Positions 8,772 through 18,164 of a DNA stretch of 64,000 bases are shown one piece after another. Both the position numbers and the translations under genes were made by a program. This DNA comes from Novosphingobium profundi. GTDB lineage: Bacteria > Pseudomonadota > Alphaproteobacteria > Sphingomonadales > Sphingomonadaceae. Location: contig NZ_JAIVLF010000005.1 of assembly GCF_020524485.1 (NCBI RefSeq), positions 1 through 64,000 on the forward strand, in the 5' to 3' direction. Position 1 is the stretch's first letter. Each line of letters starts with the position of its first letter. Below the pieces are notes generated by a model. The model was given only the letters and a program-made list of their open reading frames with translations, searched no databases and had not been told where the DNA came from.

Positions 8772-11459
8772 ATGTTCAAGCATTGCACCGGCGCGTCGGT
8801 TGGCGCGCTGGCAATCGCTATCGCCACCCCGGTCGCAGCCCAGTCTACTCCGGCGCAGCCGACCAGCACCCAACCCACGAGCACCGGGGCCGCACCGGCC
8901 CAGCGCAAGGGTGGCCTGACCGAAATCGTGGTGACCGCCACCAAGCGCACCGAAAGCCTCCAGGACGTCGCCGTCTCGGTCAATGCACTGGGCACCGAGG
9001 AACTTGAAAACCTCGGCGTGCAGACCTTCGACGACTACCTCGAGCAGCTTCCCAACGTCACCGCAGGCGGCGGCGGCCCGGGCCAGAGCACGATCTACAT
9101 TCGTGGCCTCGCCTCGACGACGCCCAACCTCACGACCGCAGGCGTCGCGGGCCTTGCCCCCAACGTCGCGATGTACCTCGACGAACAGCCGCTCGCGCAG
9201 CCGGGCCGCAACCTCGACGTCTACGCCGCCGACCTTGAGCGCATCGAAGTTCTTGCAGGCCCGCAGGGCACGCTCTTCGGCGCCAGCTCGCAGGCAGGTG
9301 TGGTCCGTCTCATCACCAACAAGCCCGATCTCCTGGGCTTCGATGCCGCTGCCAAGGGCGGTGTTTCGTGGACCAAGAACGGCGAGCCCAGCTACAACGC
9401 CGAGCTCATGCTCAACGTGCCGGTGACCAACACGCTGGCCGTGCGCGGCGTCGTCTACATGGACGACCAGGGCGGCTACATCGACAACGTCAAGGGCACC
9501 CGTTCGGTCGCGGACAGCGCCCGCTTCCGCGAGGAAGGCGCGCAGCGCTACAACGGCGTGCCGGTGGGCGCGAACCGCGCAGGCCTGCAGGCCGGAGCCG
9601 ACCTCTCGAACGTCAACTTCATCGAGGCCGACAACACCAACCTCGTCGAAGACAACTTCAACGACACCACCTACACCGGTTTCCGCGTTTCGGCGCTGTG
9701 GGAAGTGGCGCCCGACTGGCAGATCACGGTCAGCCACGCGCGCCAGGGTCTCGATTCCGATGGCGTCTTCTTCGCCGATCCGGAACTGGGCCTGGGTGAC
9801 CTCGAAGTGCAGCGCTTCCAGCCGGACCGCCTGGAAGACAACTTCTCGAACACCGCCTGGACCGTCGAGGGGCGCCTGGGCATGCTCGACCTCGTCTACA
9901 CCGGTGCCTTCACCGACCGCGAGACCTCGCAGCAGGTGGACTACTCCGACTACCTCTACGTCGGCCAGTACCTGCCCTACTACATCTGCGACGGCTCGGT
10001 CTCGTACCCGGGTGACGCGGGCCCGATGGGCACCTGCCAGGCCCCCAACCTCTACGTCACCTCGGACAGCAAGACCAAGCAGTTCACCCAGGAACTGCGC
10101 GTCAGCACCCCGGCCGAGAACCGTTGGCGCGTGACGGCGGGCGGCTTCTACTCGAAGCTGACCCTCGAAGAGCGCAACGACTTCGTCTACCCCGGCAGCC
10201 AGTACGTCGACCTGTGGGGCCAGACCGGCTTCCCCGACAACTTCCCGTTCCCGGGTGCCTGGCAGAGCGATCCGGGTCCCTTCCCCACCGGCACCAACTT
10301 CCGCAACGACATCAAGCGTTCGGATGAGCAGTTCGGCATCTTCGGCGAGGCCTCCTACGACCTCGTCCCCGACCTTCTCAGCGTCACGCTGGGCGCGCGC
10401 TACTACAACGTGGCGGTGGACCTGAAGGGCACGGCGAACAGCTCGTTCTGTAACGCAGGCGGTACCGACGCCAATGCGTTCGGTACCAACCTCTCGGACC
10501 TTTACGACGGGGACGGCGAGTTCACCTTCATCGGTTCGTGCGGCGATACGCTGGGTCTGACCTTCAACCAGGGCGACAGCGTCCAGGACATCATGGACGC
10601 AGGCCTCACCGAAGGCCAGGCCATGCAGGTCTTCAACGCTCTGTCGGCGCCCGACAAGGCCAAGACCGAAGGCGTCATCTTCAAGGGCTCGCTGACCTTC
10701 ACGCCCACCGAAGACGTGATGTTCTACGCGACCTACTCGGAAGGCTTCCGTCCGGGCCTGCTCAACCGTCCCGGCGGCGCGGTCAGCCCCTCGGGTTACA
10801 TGGTGCCCTTCGAACTGCAGACCGACGAGGTCAACAACTACGAGATCGGCTGGAAGACCGAGCTGTTCGACCGCCAGTTGCGCTTCAACGGCAGCGCGTT
10901 CTACGTCGACATCACGAACCTGCAGACCACGATCTTCGACACCTCGATCGTCAACCTGTTCTTCTCGGACAACGCGGCCGACGCGCGCATCCTGGGCGTC
11001 GAGGGTGACTTCGCCTTCGCCCCCTACGCGGTGCCGGGTCTGACCGTTGCCGGTGCCTTCTCGGTGCTCGACACCAAGATCACCGAGGTGCTGACGCCGA
11101 CCGACGATGTCACCAAGGGCAACTCGCTGGCCTACGCGCCGTCCTTCCAGGGCAACCTGCGCGTGCGTTACGAGTGGGATCTGGGCGACACGGGCCTTGT
11201 TGCCCACGTCATGCCGCAGATGGTGCATTCGGGTTCGAAGTACACCGACATCATCAACATCAACCGCCTGAAGCTCGACAGCTACACCACCTTCTCGATG
11301 ACTGCGGGCGTCAAGAAGGATGACTGGTCGGTCGAGGTCTTCGGCGAGAACCTGACCGACAAGCGTGCCCAGATCTCGGGCAACTTCTACTACGATGCCC
11401 CGCGCATCAACACCAACCGTCCGCTGACGGTGGGTGTGCGCGTCGGCTGGCACTACTGA
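8772..11459 (+). CDS. TonB-dependent outer-membrane receptor
   Basis: An 895-residue receptor: a signal peptide ending in VAAQ, a TonB-box-like EIVVTA about 30 residues into the mature chain, the plug domain (QDVAVSVNAL onward, with the LAGPQGTLFGASSQAG signature), then a long beta-barrel ending in an aromatic residue (VGWHY). The frame is open upstream to 8634, but ATG 8772 is chosen because it begins a good signal peptide and follows AGGGGAA. Such receptors import iron chelates, vitamins, glycans or aromatics using TonB energy. No ligand is evident. The following gene, a TPR-sulfotransferase, is a frequent companion of receptors of this type in sphingomonads. Confidence 0.93.
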   Translation: MFKHCTGASVGALAIAIATPVAAQSTPAQPTSTQPTSTGAAPAQRKGGLTEIVVTATKRTESLQDVAVSVNALGTEELENLGVQTFDDYLEQLPNVTAGGGGPGQSTIYIRGLASTTPNLTTAGVAGLAPNVAMYLDEQPLAQPGRNLDVYAADLERIEVLAGPQGTLFGASSQAGVVRLITNKPDLLGFDAAAKGGVSWTKNGEPSYNAELMLNVPVTNTLAVRGVVYMDDQGGYIDNVKGTRSVADSARFREEGAQRYNGVPVGANRAGLQAGADLSNVNFIEADNTNLVEDNFNDTTYTGFRVSALWEVAPDWQITVSHARQGLDSDGVFFADPELGLGDLEVQRFQPDRLEDNFSNTAWTVEGRLGMLDLVYTGAFTDRETSQQVDYSDYLYVGQYLPYYICDGSVSYPGDAGPMGTCQAPNLYVTSDSKTKQFTQELRVSTPAENRWRVTAGGFYSKLTLEERNDFVYPGSQYVDLWGQTGFPDNFPFPGAWQSDPGPFPTGTNFRNDIKRSDEQFGIFGEASYDLVPDLLSVTLGARYYNVAVDLKGTANSSFCNAGGTDANAFGTNLSDLYDGDGEFTFIGSCGDTLGLTFNQGDSVQDIMDAGLTEGQAMQVFNALSAPDKAKTEGVIFKGSLTFTPTEDVMFYATYSEGFRPGLLNRPGGAVSPSGYMVPFELQTDEVNNYEIGWKTELFDRQLRFNGSAFYVDITNLQTTIFDTSIVNLFFSDNAADARILGVEGDFAFAPYAVPGLTVAGAFSVLDTKITEVLTPTDDVTKGNSLAYAPSFQGNLRVRYEWDLGDTGLVAHVMPQMVHSGSKYTDIININRLKLDSYTTFSMTAGVKKDDWSVEVFGENLTDKRAQISGNFYYDAPRINTNRPLTVGVRVGWHY

Positions 11460-11467
11460 TCGCATCT

Positions 11468-11496
11468 CCCGGCGCCTTCTGCGTGAAGGCGCCGGG
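11468..11496 (+). other. Strong stem-loop between receptor and sulfotransferase genes
   Basis: Perfect 12-bp arms CCCGGCGCCTTC (11468-11479) and GAAGGCGCCGGG (11485-11496) with a 5-nt loop, starting 8 bp after the receptor stop. No T-run follows, so it may protect the receptor mRNA 3' end or reduce readthrough rather than act as a classical terminator. Confidence 0.7.
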
Positions 11497-11568
11497 GATC
11501 GGACAATCCGGCGGCAGGCGGGCATCGGGCCTTGCCTGCCGCTTGGCGTTTGCGGCAAGGACATTCCC

Positions 11569-13560
11569 ATGGCATCGCGTGACACCCTCTCCGCCCCTTC
11601 CTCCTTCGATGAAGCCGCCGTGCTGAAAGAGGCCCGCGAGGCCATGCAGCGCGGCCAGTTCGCGCCCGCGCTGGGCGTGCTGGCGCCGCTTCTCGACGCC
11701 GAGGAGCCGAGCACGGAAGGGCTCTACATGGCCGCCGTCGCGTGCCGTTACCTCAAGCGCTTCGCCGACGCCGAAAGCTATCTCTCCGCCCTCTCCGCCG
11801 CGCAGCCCGAATATGGCCGCGCCTGGCAGGAGGCAGGCCATCTCGCCCGCGACAAGGGCGACGTGCCCGGTGCCCTGCGCGCCTATGCCCGCGCCACCCG
11901 TTACAACCCCGTACTCGACGCCAGCTGGCGCGCGCAGGCCGACCTTCTTGCCCGCACCGGACACCACGCCGAGGCCGCGCAGGCCCGCACCCAGGCCGAG
12001 CGCATCGCCGCCCTCCCCCGCGAGCTTCTGGCCGTCTCCAACCACCTCCACGAAGGCCGCCTCTTGCGCGCCGAGGAGATCTGCCGGGCCTACCTCCAGA
12101 CCCACCGCACCGACATCGAGGGCATGCGCCTGCTGGCCGAGATCGCCAGCCGCCTTGGCATCCTCGATGACGCTGAGTTTCTTTTGGAAAGTGCGGTTAC
12201 TTTTTCTCCGGACACCGTCCAGCTGCGGCTCGACTACATCCAGGTCCTGCGCAAGCGTCAGAAATTCGCACAGGCGCTGGAGCAGGCCGAGGCCCTCCAC
12301 ACCCGCGATCCCGAAAGCCCCGTCTTCGCCTCGCACCTTGCCATTGAGGCCATGCAGACCGGCGACTATGCCCGCGCTTTCGCCCTGTTCGACGCGGTCC
12401 TGGAAAAGCTGCCCCAGGACCCGGCCACGCTTACCAGCAAGGGCCACGCGCTCAAGACCACCGGCGCGCAGGACGAGGCCGTCGCCTCCTACCGCGCGGC
12501 GATTGCCGCCAAGCCCGAGCACGGCGATGCCTGGTACGCGCTTGCCAATCTCAAGACCTGGCGCTTCAGCGCGGACGAGCGCGCGCGCATGGAAGACCTG
12601 CTCGCCCAGCCCGACCTTGCCTTCATGGACCGCGTCCACCTGACTTTCGCTGCGGCCAAGGCCGCCGAGGACGAAGGGCTTCATGCCCAGGCCTTTGCCC
12701 ACTACACCCACGGCAACGAGCTGAAGCTGCGCCAGAGCCGCTACGATGCTGACCGTATGCACACAGAGATCGCCGCGCAGATCGAGACCTGCACGCCCGA
12801 ACTTTTCGCGCGTCAGGGCGGCAAGGGCCACGCCGCGCCCGACCCGATCTTCATCCTTGGCCTGCCGCGCGCGGGCTCGACCCTGCTCGAACAGATCCTT
12901 GCCTCGCACCCGATGATCGACGGCACTCTGGAGCTGCCCGACATCCTCGCCACCGCGCACCGCCTGCGCGGCCGCAAGGCCAGCGCGCCGCGCTACCCAC
13001 AGATCCTGCACGAGCTGTCGGCCGAGCAGTTGGAGAGCCTCGGCAAGAGCTACATCGAGAACACCCGCATCCACCGCCAGGGCGCGCCGCTGTTCATCGA
13101 CAAGATGCCCAACAACTTCCGGCACATCGGCCTCATCCACCTGATCCTCCCCAACGCGAAGATCATCGATGCGCGCCGTGATGCGATGGATTGCTGCTTC
13201 TCGGGCTTCAAGCAGCTCTTCGCCGAAGGCCAGGAGTTCACCTATGGCCTGACCGAAATCGGCCGTTACTACCGCGACTATGTGGCGCTGATGGAGCACT
13301 GGGACCGTGTCCTTCCAGGCCGTGTCCTGCGCGTTCAGCACGAGGACGTGCTGGACGATCTGGAAGGACAGGTGCGCCGCATGCTGGACTATATCGGGGT
13401 CCCCTTCGATCCGGCCTGCCTGGACTTCCACAAGACCGACCGCGCGGTGCGCACGGCCAGTTCCGAACAGGTCCGCCGCCCCATCTCGCGTTCAGGCGTG
13501 GGCGCGTGGAGGCCGTACGACGAATGGCTCGGCCCGCTGCGCGCGGCTCTGGAAGGTTGA
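11569..13560 (+). CDS. TPR-repeat sulfotransferase
   Basis: A 663-residue two-part protein. Residues about 10-400 are tandem TPR-like helix pairs rich in alanine and spaced tyrosines and glycines. From about residue 425 comes a PAPS-dependent sulfotransferase domain with the 5'-phosphosulfate loop GLPRAGST (from residue 431), then DKMPNNF and a region with ARRDAMDCCFSGFKQLF typical of this family. It would transfer sulfate from PAPS to a hydroxyl of a protein, glycan or lipid. The upstream frame extends to 11434, but ATG 11569 fits domain limits and clears the stem-loop; its ribosome site is weak. Probably co-transcribed with the receptor gene. Acceptor unknown. Confidence 0.88.
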   Translation: MASRDTLSAPSSFDEAAVLKEAREAMQRGQFAPALGVLAPLLDAEEPSTEGLYMAAVACRYLKRFADAESYLSALSAAQPEYGRAWQEAGHLARDKGDVPGALRAYARATRYNPVLDASWRAQADLLARTGHHAEAAQARTQAERIAALPRELLAVSNHLHEGRLLRAEEICRAYLQTHRTDIEGMRLLAEIASRLGILDDAEFLLESAVTFSPDTVQLRLDYIQVLRKRQKFAQALEQAEALHTRDPESPVFASHLAIEAMQTGDYARAFALFDAVLEKLPQDPATLTSKGHALKTTGAQDEAVASYRAAIAAKPEHGDAWYALANLKTWRFSADERARMEDLLAQPDLAFMDRVHLTFAAAKAAEDEGLHAQAFAHYTHGNELKLRQSRYDADRMHTEIAAQIETCTPELFARQGGKGHAAPDPIFILGLPRAGSTLLEQILASHPMIDGTLELPDILATAHRLRGRKASAPRYPQILHELSAEQLESLGKSYIENTRIHRQGAPLFIDKMPNNFRHIGLIHLILPNAKIIDARRDAMDCCFSGFKQLFAEGQEFTYGLTEIGRYYRDYVALMEHWDRVLPGRVLRVQHEDVLDDLEGQVRRMLDYIGVPFDPACLDFHKTDRAVRTASSEQVRRPISRSGVGAWRPYDEWLGPLRAALEG

Positions 13561-13584
13561 TCCCGGCACGGCTTTTCATGCGCT

Positions 13585-13747
13585 GCAACAGTTGCGTACG
13601 CCATCTTTAGGGCGGTGTAACTTGCGCGGATTTTGCGGCGAAATGGAAGCTACACTCGATTGTCTTTGATCGAGGACATTGCACTGCAACAATAGGACGG
13701 TCATCCTGCACTGCGAAACGCGTGTTGCTTCAAGGCGAGGCAACACG
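13585..13747 (+). promoter_or_regulatory. phaC leader with TGC/GCA palindromes (candidate PhaR sites)
   Basis: Four related elements precede phaC: the palindrome GCAACAGTTGC (13585-13595), TTGCACTGCAA (13679-13689), its near copy CTGCACTGCGA (13706-13716), and an 8-bp inverted repeat CGTGTTGC (13721-13728) / GCAACACG (13740-13747) that ends 10 bp before the phaC ribosome-binding site. PhaR repressors of alphaproteobacterial PHA genes bind TGC-rich dyads, so these are candidate operators. The last element could also fold as an mRNA hairpin. Assignment to PhaR is inference. Confidence 0.5.
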
Positions 13748-13769
13748 CGACGCAACGCGGAGCCCGACG

Positions 13770-15551
13770 ATGACTTCTCCCGCCCCCACGCCCGGATCCT
13801 CCGGCGCGGCCTCTTCCCCGCGCGAGCCACTGGATGGCATCGCCCAGACGCTCGACCGCTCGGCCTCGGCCGCGATCGCGCAGGCGACCAGCGGGCTTTC
13901 GCCGGCCACCATGATCCTCGCGGCAACCGACTGGGCGCTCCACCTCGCCTCGGCACCGGGCAAGCAGATGCAGCTTGCCGCCAAGGCCGGGGGCAAGGCG
14001 CTGCGCCTGATGGGCTACACAGCGCGCGCCACCCGCGATCCTGAGACCCCGCGCGTGGTCGAACCGTTGCCGCAGGACCGTCGCTTCCAAGGGCCTGAAT
14101 GGCACCAGGCGCCCTACAACGTGTGGACCCAGGCTTTCCTGCTCAACCAGCAATGGTGGGAAGCGGCGACGACCGGCATCGGCGGTGTCTCGAAACACCA
14201 TGAGGACATGGTCTCCTTCGCCGCGCGCCAGATCCTCGACATTTTCGCCCCCACCAACTTCATCGCCACCAACCCGGTCCTGCAGAAGCGCATCGCCGAG
14301 ACCGGGGGCAAGTGCCTTGCTGACGGGCTCGACTATTTCTTCGAGGACATGCGCCGTTACCTGACCGGACGCCCGGCGGCGGGCACCGAGGCCTTCGAAG
14401 TCGGCAAGGACGTTGCGGCGGCCGACGGCAAGGTCGTCTACCGCAACCGCCTGATCGAACTCATCCAGTACGCCCCCACGACCGAGACCGTCCGGCCCGA
14501 GCCGGTGCTGATCGTGCCTGCCTGGATCATGAAGTACTACATCCTCGATCTCTCGACCCACAACTCGCTGGTCGAGTGGTTGCGCGCGCAAGGGTACACT
14601 GTCTTCATGATCTCGTGGCACAACCCCGATGGCCACGACCGCGACCTCGACATGGACGACTACCGGCGCCTGGGCCCACTTGCCGCGCTCGACGCGATCA
14701 GCGCGATCACGGGCGCCGAGAAAATCCACGGCGCAGGCTATTGCCTGGGAGGCACCCTGCTCTCCATCGCGGCTGCGGCCATGGCGCGCGAGGGGGATGA
14801 ACGCCTCGCCAGTCTCACGCTGATGGCCGCCCAGACCGAATTCAGCGAGCCTGGCGAACTGGGCCTCTTCATCGACGAGAGCCAGCTCCACGTGCTGGAG
14901 AACATGATGTGGAGCCGGGGCTATCTGGAGAGCGACCAGATGGGCGGGGCCTTCCAGATCCTGCGCTCGAACGACCTCATCTGGTCGCACATGCTCCAGA
15001 CCTACCTGATGGGCGAGCGGGCCGACATCAACGACCTCATGGCCTGGAACGCGGACGGTACACGCATGCCCTATGCCATGCACAGCGAGTACCTGCGCAA
15101 GCTCTTCCTCCACGACGATCTGGCCGAAGGGCGCTTCCGCGTCGATGGCCATGTCGTGACGATGGAGGACATCGCGGTGCCCGTCTTTGCCGTGGGCACC
15201 GAGCGCGACCACGTGGCGCCCTGGCGCTCGGTCTACAAGATCCACCTCCTGACCAATACCGCGGTGACCTTCGTGCTGACGAGCGGGGGGCACAACGCGG
15301 GAATCGTCTCCGAACCGGGCCACCCTCACCGCCACTACCGCATCGCCACCCACCCCCATCCCAACGGCAATCTCGCGCCCGAGGAATGGTGCGAGCGCGC
15401 CGCCCTCAAGGACGGTTCGTGGTGGCTCGATTGGGGTGCCTGGCTTGATGCCAACTCGGGCGAGCCGACCACGCCGCCCCCGCTCGGCAACCCGGACAAG
15501 GGCTATCCCCCCTTGTGCGACGCCCCCGGCCGCTACGTGCTCGAGAAATAG
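13770..15551 (+). CDS. phaC: Class I poly(3-hydroxyalkanoate) synthase
   Basis: A 593-residue protein of class I PhaC length. It has the PHA-synthase N-terminal domain and an alpha/beta-hydrolase domain with the lipase-like box GYCLGG, whose cysteine (Cys325) is the expected nucleophile; the catalytic aspartate sits in GTERDHVAPW and the histidine in GGHNAG. It polymerises (R)-3-hydroxyacyl-CoA into storage granules. GGAG at 13759-13762 fixes ATG 13770 over an upstream GTG in the same frame. It heads a four-gene operon with the hydratase-Pta fusion 13 bp downstream. No phasin or phaAB gene is in the window. Confidence 0.93.
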   Translation: MTSPAPTPGSSGAASSPREPLDGIAQTLDRSASAAIAQATSGLSPATMILAATDWALHLASAPGKQMQLAAKAGGKALRLMGYTARATRDPETPRVVEPLPQDRRFQGPEWHQAPYNVWTQAFLLNQQWWEAATTGIGGVSKHHEDMVSFAARQILDIFAPTNFIATNPVLQKRIAETGGKCLADGLDYFFEDMRRYLTGRPAAGTEAFEVGKDVAAADGKVVYRNRLIELIQYAPTTETVRPEPVLIVPAWIMKYYILDLSTHNSLVEWLRAQGYTVFMISWHNPDGHDRDLDMDDYRRLGPLAALDAISAITGAEKIHGAGYCLGGTLLSIAAAAMAREGDERLASLTLMAAQTEFSEPGELGLFIDESQLHVLENMMWSRGYLESDQMGGAFQILRSNDLIWSHMLQTYLMGERADINDLMAWNADGTRMPYAMHSEYLRKLFLHDDLAEGRFRVDGHVVTMEDIAVPVFAVGTERDHVAPWRSVYKIHLLTNTAVTFVLTSGGHNAGIVSEPGHPHRHYRIATHPHPNGNLAPEEWCERAALKDGSWWLDWGAWLDANSGEPTTPPPLGNPDKGYPPLCDAPGRYVLEK

Positions 15552-15564
15552 GACCCACGCCCCG

Positions 15565-16977
15565 ATGTCGACCGACCAGACCATCACCAACCGCACGTTC
15601 GACGAAATCGCCGTGGGGGACAGCGCCAGCGTCGTGCGCACGCTTACGCAGCGCGACATCCACCTCTTCGCGCTCGTCTCGGGCGACGTGAACCCGGCCC
15701 ATGTCGATATCGACTATGCCGAGCACGACATGTTCCACAAGGTGATCGCGCACGGCATGTGGGGGGCGGGCCTCATCTCGGCGGTCCTGGGCACCGAGCT
15801 TCCGGGCCCCGGCACGATTTACCTCGGCCAATCGCTGCGCTTTACCGCGCCTGTGGCACTGGGCGATACGATCACCGCCACGGTCACCGTCACCGAACGG
15901 CGTGAGGACAAGAAGCGCCTCAAGCTCGACTGCACCTGCACCAACCAGGAAGGCACGACGGTCATCACCGGCGAGGCCAGCGTCATCGCCCCGACCGAGC
16001 GCGTTGCGCGCCCGCGCATTGCCCTGCCCGACATCCGCCTCTCCGACCACGGCCAGTACCAGCGCCTGATCGAGGCCGCCAAGGGCGGCGCGAACGTCCC
16101 CACCGCCGTTGTCCACCCCTGCTCGGCGACTGCGATCACCGCCGCCTGCGAAGCCGCCGAAGCAGGGTTCATCGCGCCCATCCTTGTTGGCCCGCCCGCG
16201 CGCATCGCCGAGGCGGCCCAGCAGGCGGGCAAGGACATCTCGGCCTTGCGTATCGTCGAGAGCGCACACAGCCACCAGTCCGCCCAGCGCGCGGTCGAGC
16301 TCGTCCACGCGGGCGAGGCGCAGCTTCTGATGAAGGGCGCACTCCACACCGACGAGCTGATGGGTGCGGTCGTCGCCCGCAGCGGAGGGCTGCGCACCGA
16401 ACGGCGCATCAGCCACGCCTATGTGATGGACGTGCCCGGCCACGCCGAGCCGATCATCATCACCGATGCGGCCATCAACATCGCGCCCGACCTCGACTGC
16501 AAGGCCGACATCATCCGCAACGCCATCGACCTGGCCCATGTCATCGGCAAGGAGACCCCGCGCGTCGCGATCCTGGCGGCGGTCGAGACCGTGAACCCGG
16601 CCATGCCCGCAACGCTCGATGCCGCCGCTCTTTGCAAGATGGCCGACCGGGGCCAGATCAGCGGCGGCCTCCTCGATGGGCCGCTCGCCTTCGACAACGC
16701 CGTGAGTGAAAGTGCCGCGCGCGAGAAAGGCATCGTCTCGCCCGTGGCGGGCAAGGCCGACATCCTCGTGGTGCCCGATCTGGAGGCGGGCAACATGCTG
16801 GCCAAGCAGCTCACCTTCCTCAGCGATGCGGACGCGGCGGGCGTCGTTCTGGGCGCGCGCGTGCCGATGATCCTCACCAGCCGGGCCGACAGCCTGCGCA
16901 CCCGGCTTGCCTCCTGCGCGGTCGCGGTGCTGATGGCCCGCGCCCAGACCATGGCCGCGCCGGGGCTTGCCGAATGA
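15565..16977 (+). CDS. Fused MaoC-like enoyl-CoA hydratase / phosphate acyltransferase
   Basis: A 470-residue fusion. Residues about 1-140 form a hot-dog MaoC-type (R)-specific enoyl-CoA hydratase with the active-site segment SGDVNPAHVD and a downstream HGMWGAG. Residues about 160-470 are a phosphate acetyl/butyryltransferase (PTA_PTB) domain, with ADRGQISGGLLDGPLAFDNA near its end. The first half could make (R)-3-hydroxyacyl-CoA for PhaC; the second exchanges acyl-CoA and acyl-phosphate, feeding acetate kinase, whose ATG overlaps this stop. Proteins annotated as bifunctional enoyl-CoA hydratase/phosphate acetyltransferase have this layout. Chain-length preference (acetyl or butyryl) is not decidable here. 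Confidence 0.9.
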   Translation: MSTDQTITNRTFDEIAVGDSASVVRTLTQRDIHLFALVSGDVNPAHVDIDYAEHDMFHKVIAHGMWGAGLISAVLGTELPGPGTIYLGQSLRFTAPVALGDTITATVTVTERREDKKRLKLDCTCTNQEGTTVITGEASVIAPTERVARPRIALPDIRLSDHGQYQRLIEAAKGGANVPTAVVHPCSATAITAACEAAEAGFIAPILVGPPARIAEAAQQAGKDISALRIVESAHSHQSAQRAVELVHAGEAQLLMKGALHTDELMGAVVARSGGLRTERRISHAYVMDVPGHAEPIIITDAAINIAPDLDCKADIIRNAIDLAHVIGKETPRVAILAAVETVNPAMPATLDAAALCKMADRGQISGGLLDGPLAFDNAVSESAAREKGIVSPVAGKADILVVPDLEAGNMLAKQLTFLSDADAAGVVLGARVPMILTSRADSLRTRLASCAVAVLMARAQTMAAPGLAE

Positions 16978-18164
16978 AAGCCATCGTCAGCCTGAACTCG
17001 GGCTCTTCCAGCATCAAGTTCGGCGTCTTCCGTCTCGATGAAGGTAACCATCCGGTCCACTCAGCGGGCGGCAAGTTCGAGAAGATCGGCATCGCGCCCA
17101 GCCTGCGCATCGCCACCGACGAAGGCGAAGTCCTGCTGGAAAAAGATTGTCCCGATGGCGCCCACCTCACCCATGCGGACCTGCTCGACTTCCTGTTCGA
17201 CTGGGCCACCAGCCACATCGCGAGCGGGACCATCGTCGCCATCGGCCACCGCGTGGTTCACGGTGGCACGCGCTTCGTCGCGCCGCAGCGGGTGACACCC
17301 GAACTACTCGACGAACTGGAGACGCTCTCCCCCCTTGCCCCGCTGCACCAGCCGCACAACCTCGTCGCGATCCGCACGCTGGCGCGGCTCGCGCCCGATC
17401 TCCCGCAGGTCGCCTGTTTCGACACCGCCTTTCACCACGACAAGCCCGAAGTCGCCGCGCGCATGGCGATCCCGCGCAGCCTCCACGAGGCAGGCATCCG
17501 GCGCTACGGCTTCCATGGCCTGTCCTACGAATACATTGCGCGCGCACTCGACCGGCTCGACCCTGCCTTGGCGCGCGGCAAGGTCATCGCCGCGCATCTG
17601 GGCAACGGGGCGAGCCTGTGCGCCATGGCGGGCGGCCTCAGTATCGACACGACCATGGGCTTCACCGCGCTCGACGGGCTGATGATGGGGACACGCTGCG
17701 GACGGCTCGATCCCGGCGTTGTCCTGCACCTCCAAACTCAGATGGGCTACAGCGCCGAGGCCGTCGAGACGATGCTCTATCGCCAGTCGGGCCTGCTCGG
17801 CGTGTCGGGTATCTCCAGCGACATGCGCGCACTGGCCGCCAGCGCCGAGCCCGCCGCACGCGAGGCGATCGAGCTCTTCGCCTACCGCACCGCGCGCGAG
17901 ATCGGCGCGCTCACCGCCTCGCTCCAGGGTCTTGACGGCCTCGTCTTCACCGCAGGCATCGGCGAGAACGACGCGGACCTTCGCGCCGATATCTGCGCGC
18001 GCCTTGGCTGGCTTGGCCTTACCCTCGATGAAGAGGCCAACGCCGCCCATGCTCCCGTCATCTCCGCGCCGGAAAGCCGCATCGCCGTGCGCGTCATCCC
18101 CACCGACGAGGAGCGCATGATCGCGCTCCACACCCTTCGCATTCTTCAAGGAGACCTGCCATGA
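16974..18164 (+). CDS. ackA: Acetate kinase
   Basis: A 396-residue acetate/butyrate kinase family protein beginning with the phosphate-binding NSGSSSIKF motif; later come HRVVHGG, the FDTAFH segment, HLGNGAS, and the GIGEND motif near the C-terminus. It interconverts acyl-phosphate plus ADP with carboxylate plus ATP, completing the Pta-Ack route begun by the preceding fusion protein. Its ATG overlaps the previous stop as ATGA, and its own stop overlaps the fabI start the same way, so translation is coupled. The length fits AckA better than butyrate kinase, though the physiological acid may be longer than acetate. Confidence 0.92.
   Translation: MKAIVSLNSGSSSIKFGVFRLDEGNHPVHSAGGKFEKIGIAPSLRIATDEGEVLLEKDCPDGAHLTHADLLDFLFDWATSHIASGTIVAIGHRVVHGGTRFVAPQRVTPELLDELETLSPLAPLHQPHNLVAIRTLARLAPDLPQVACFDTAFHHDKPEVAARMAIPRSLHEAGIRRYGFHGLSYEYIARALDRLDPALARGKVIAAHLGNGASLCAMAGGLSIDTTMGFTALDGLMMGTRCGRLDPGVVLHLQTQMGYSAEAVETMLYRQSGLLGVSGISSDMRALAASAEPAAREAIELFAYRTAREIGALTASLQGLDGLVFTAGIGENDADLRADICARLGWLGLTLDEEANAAHAPVISAPESRIAVRVIPTDEERMIALHTLRILQGDLP

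Noticed and set aside
8667..11714. 1015-codon open frame on the minus strand opposite the TonB receptor gene
   Set aside because: Its composition is that of a GC-rich antisense shadow, no domain resemblance; the plus-strand receptor is unmistakable.
11407..13431. 674-codon minus-strand frame opposite the TPR-sulfotransferase
   Set aside because: No recognisable domain; the plus-strand TPR and P-loop motifs explain the DNA.
13701..15659. 652-codon minus-strand frame opposite phaC
   Set aside because: Antisense artefact of high GC at third positions; phaC motifs are clear on the plus strand.
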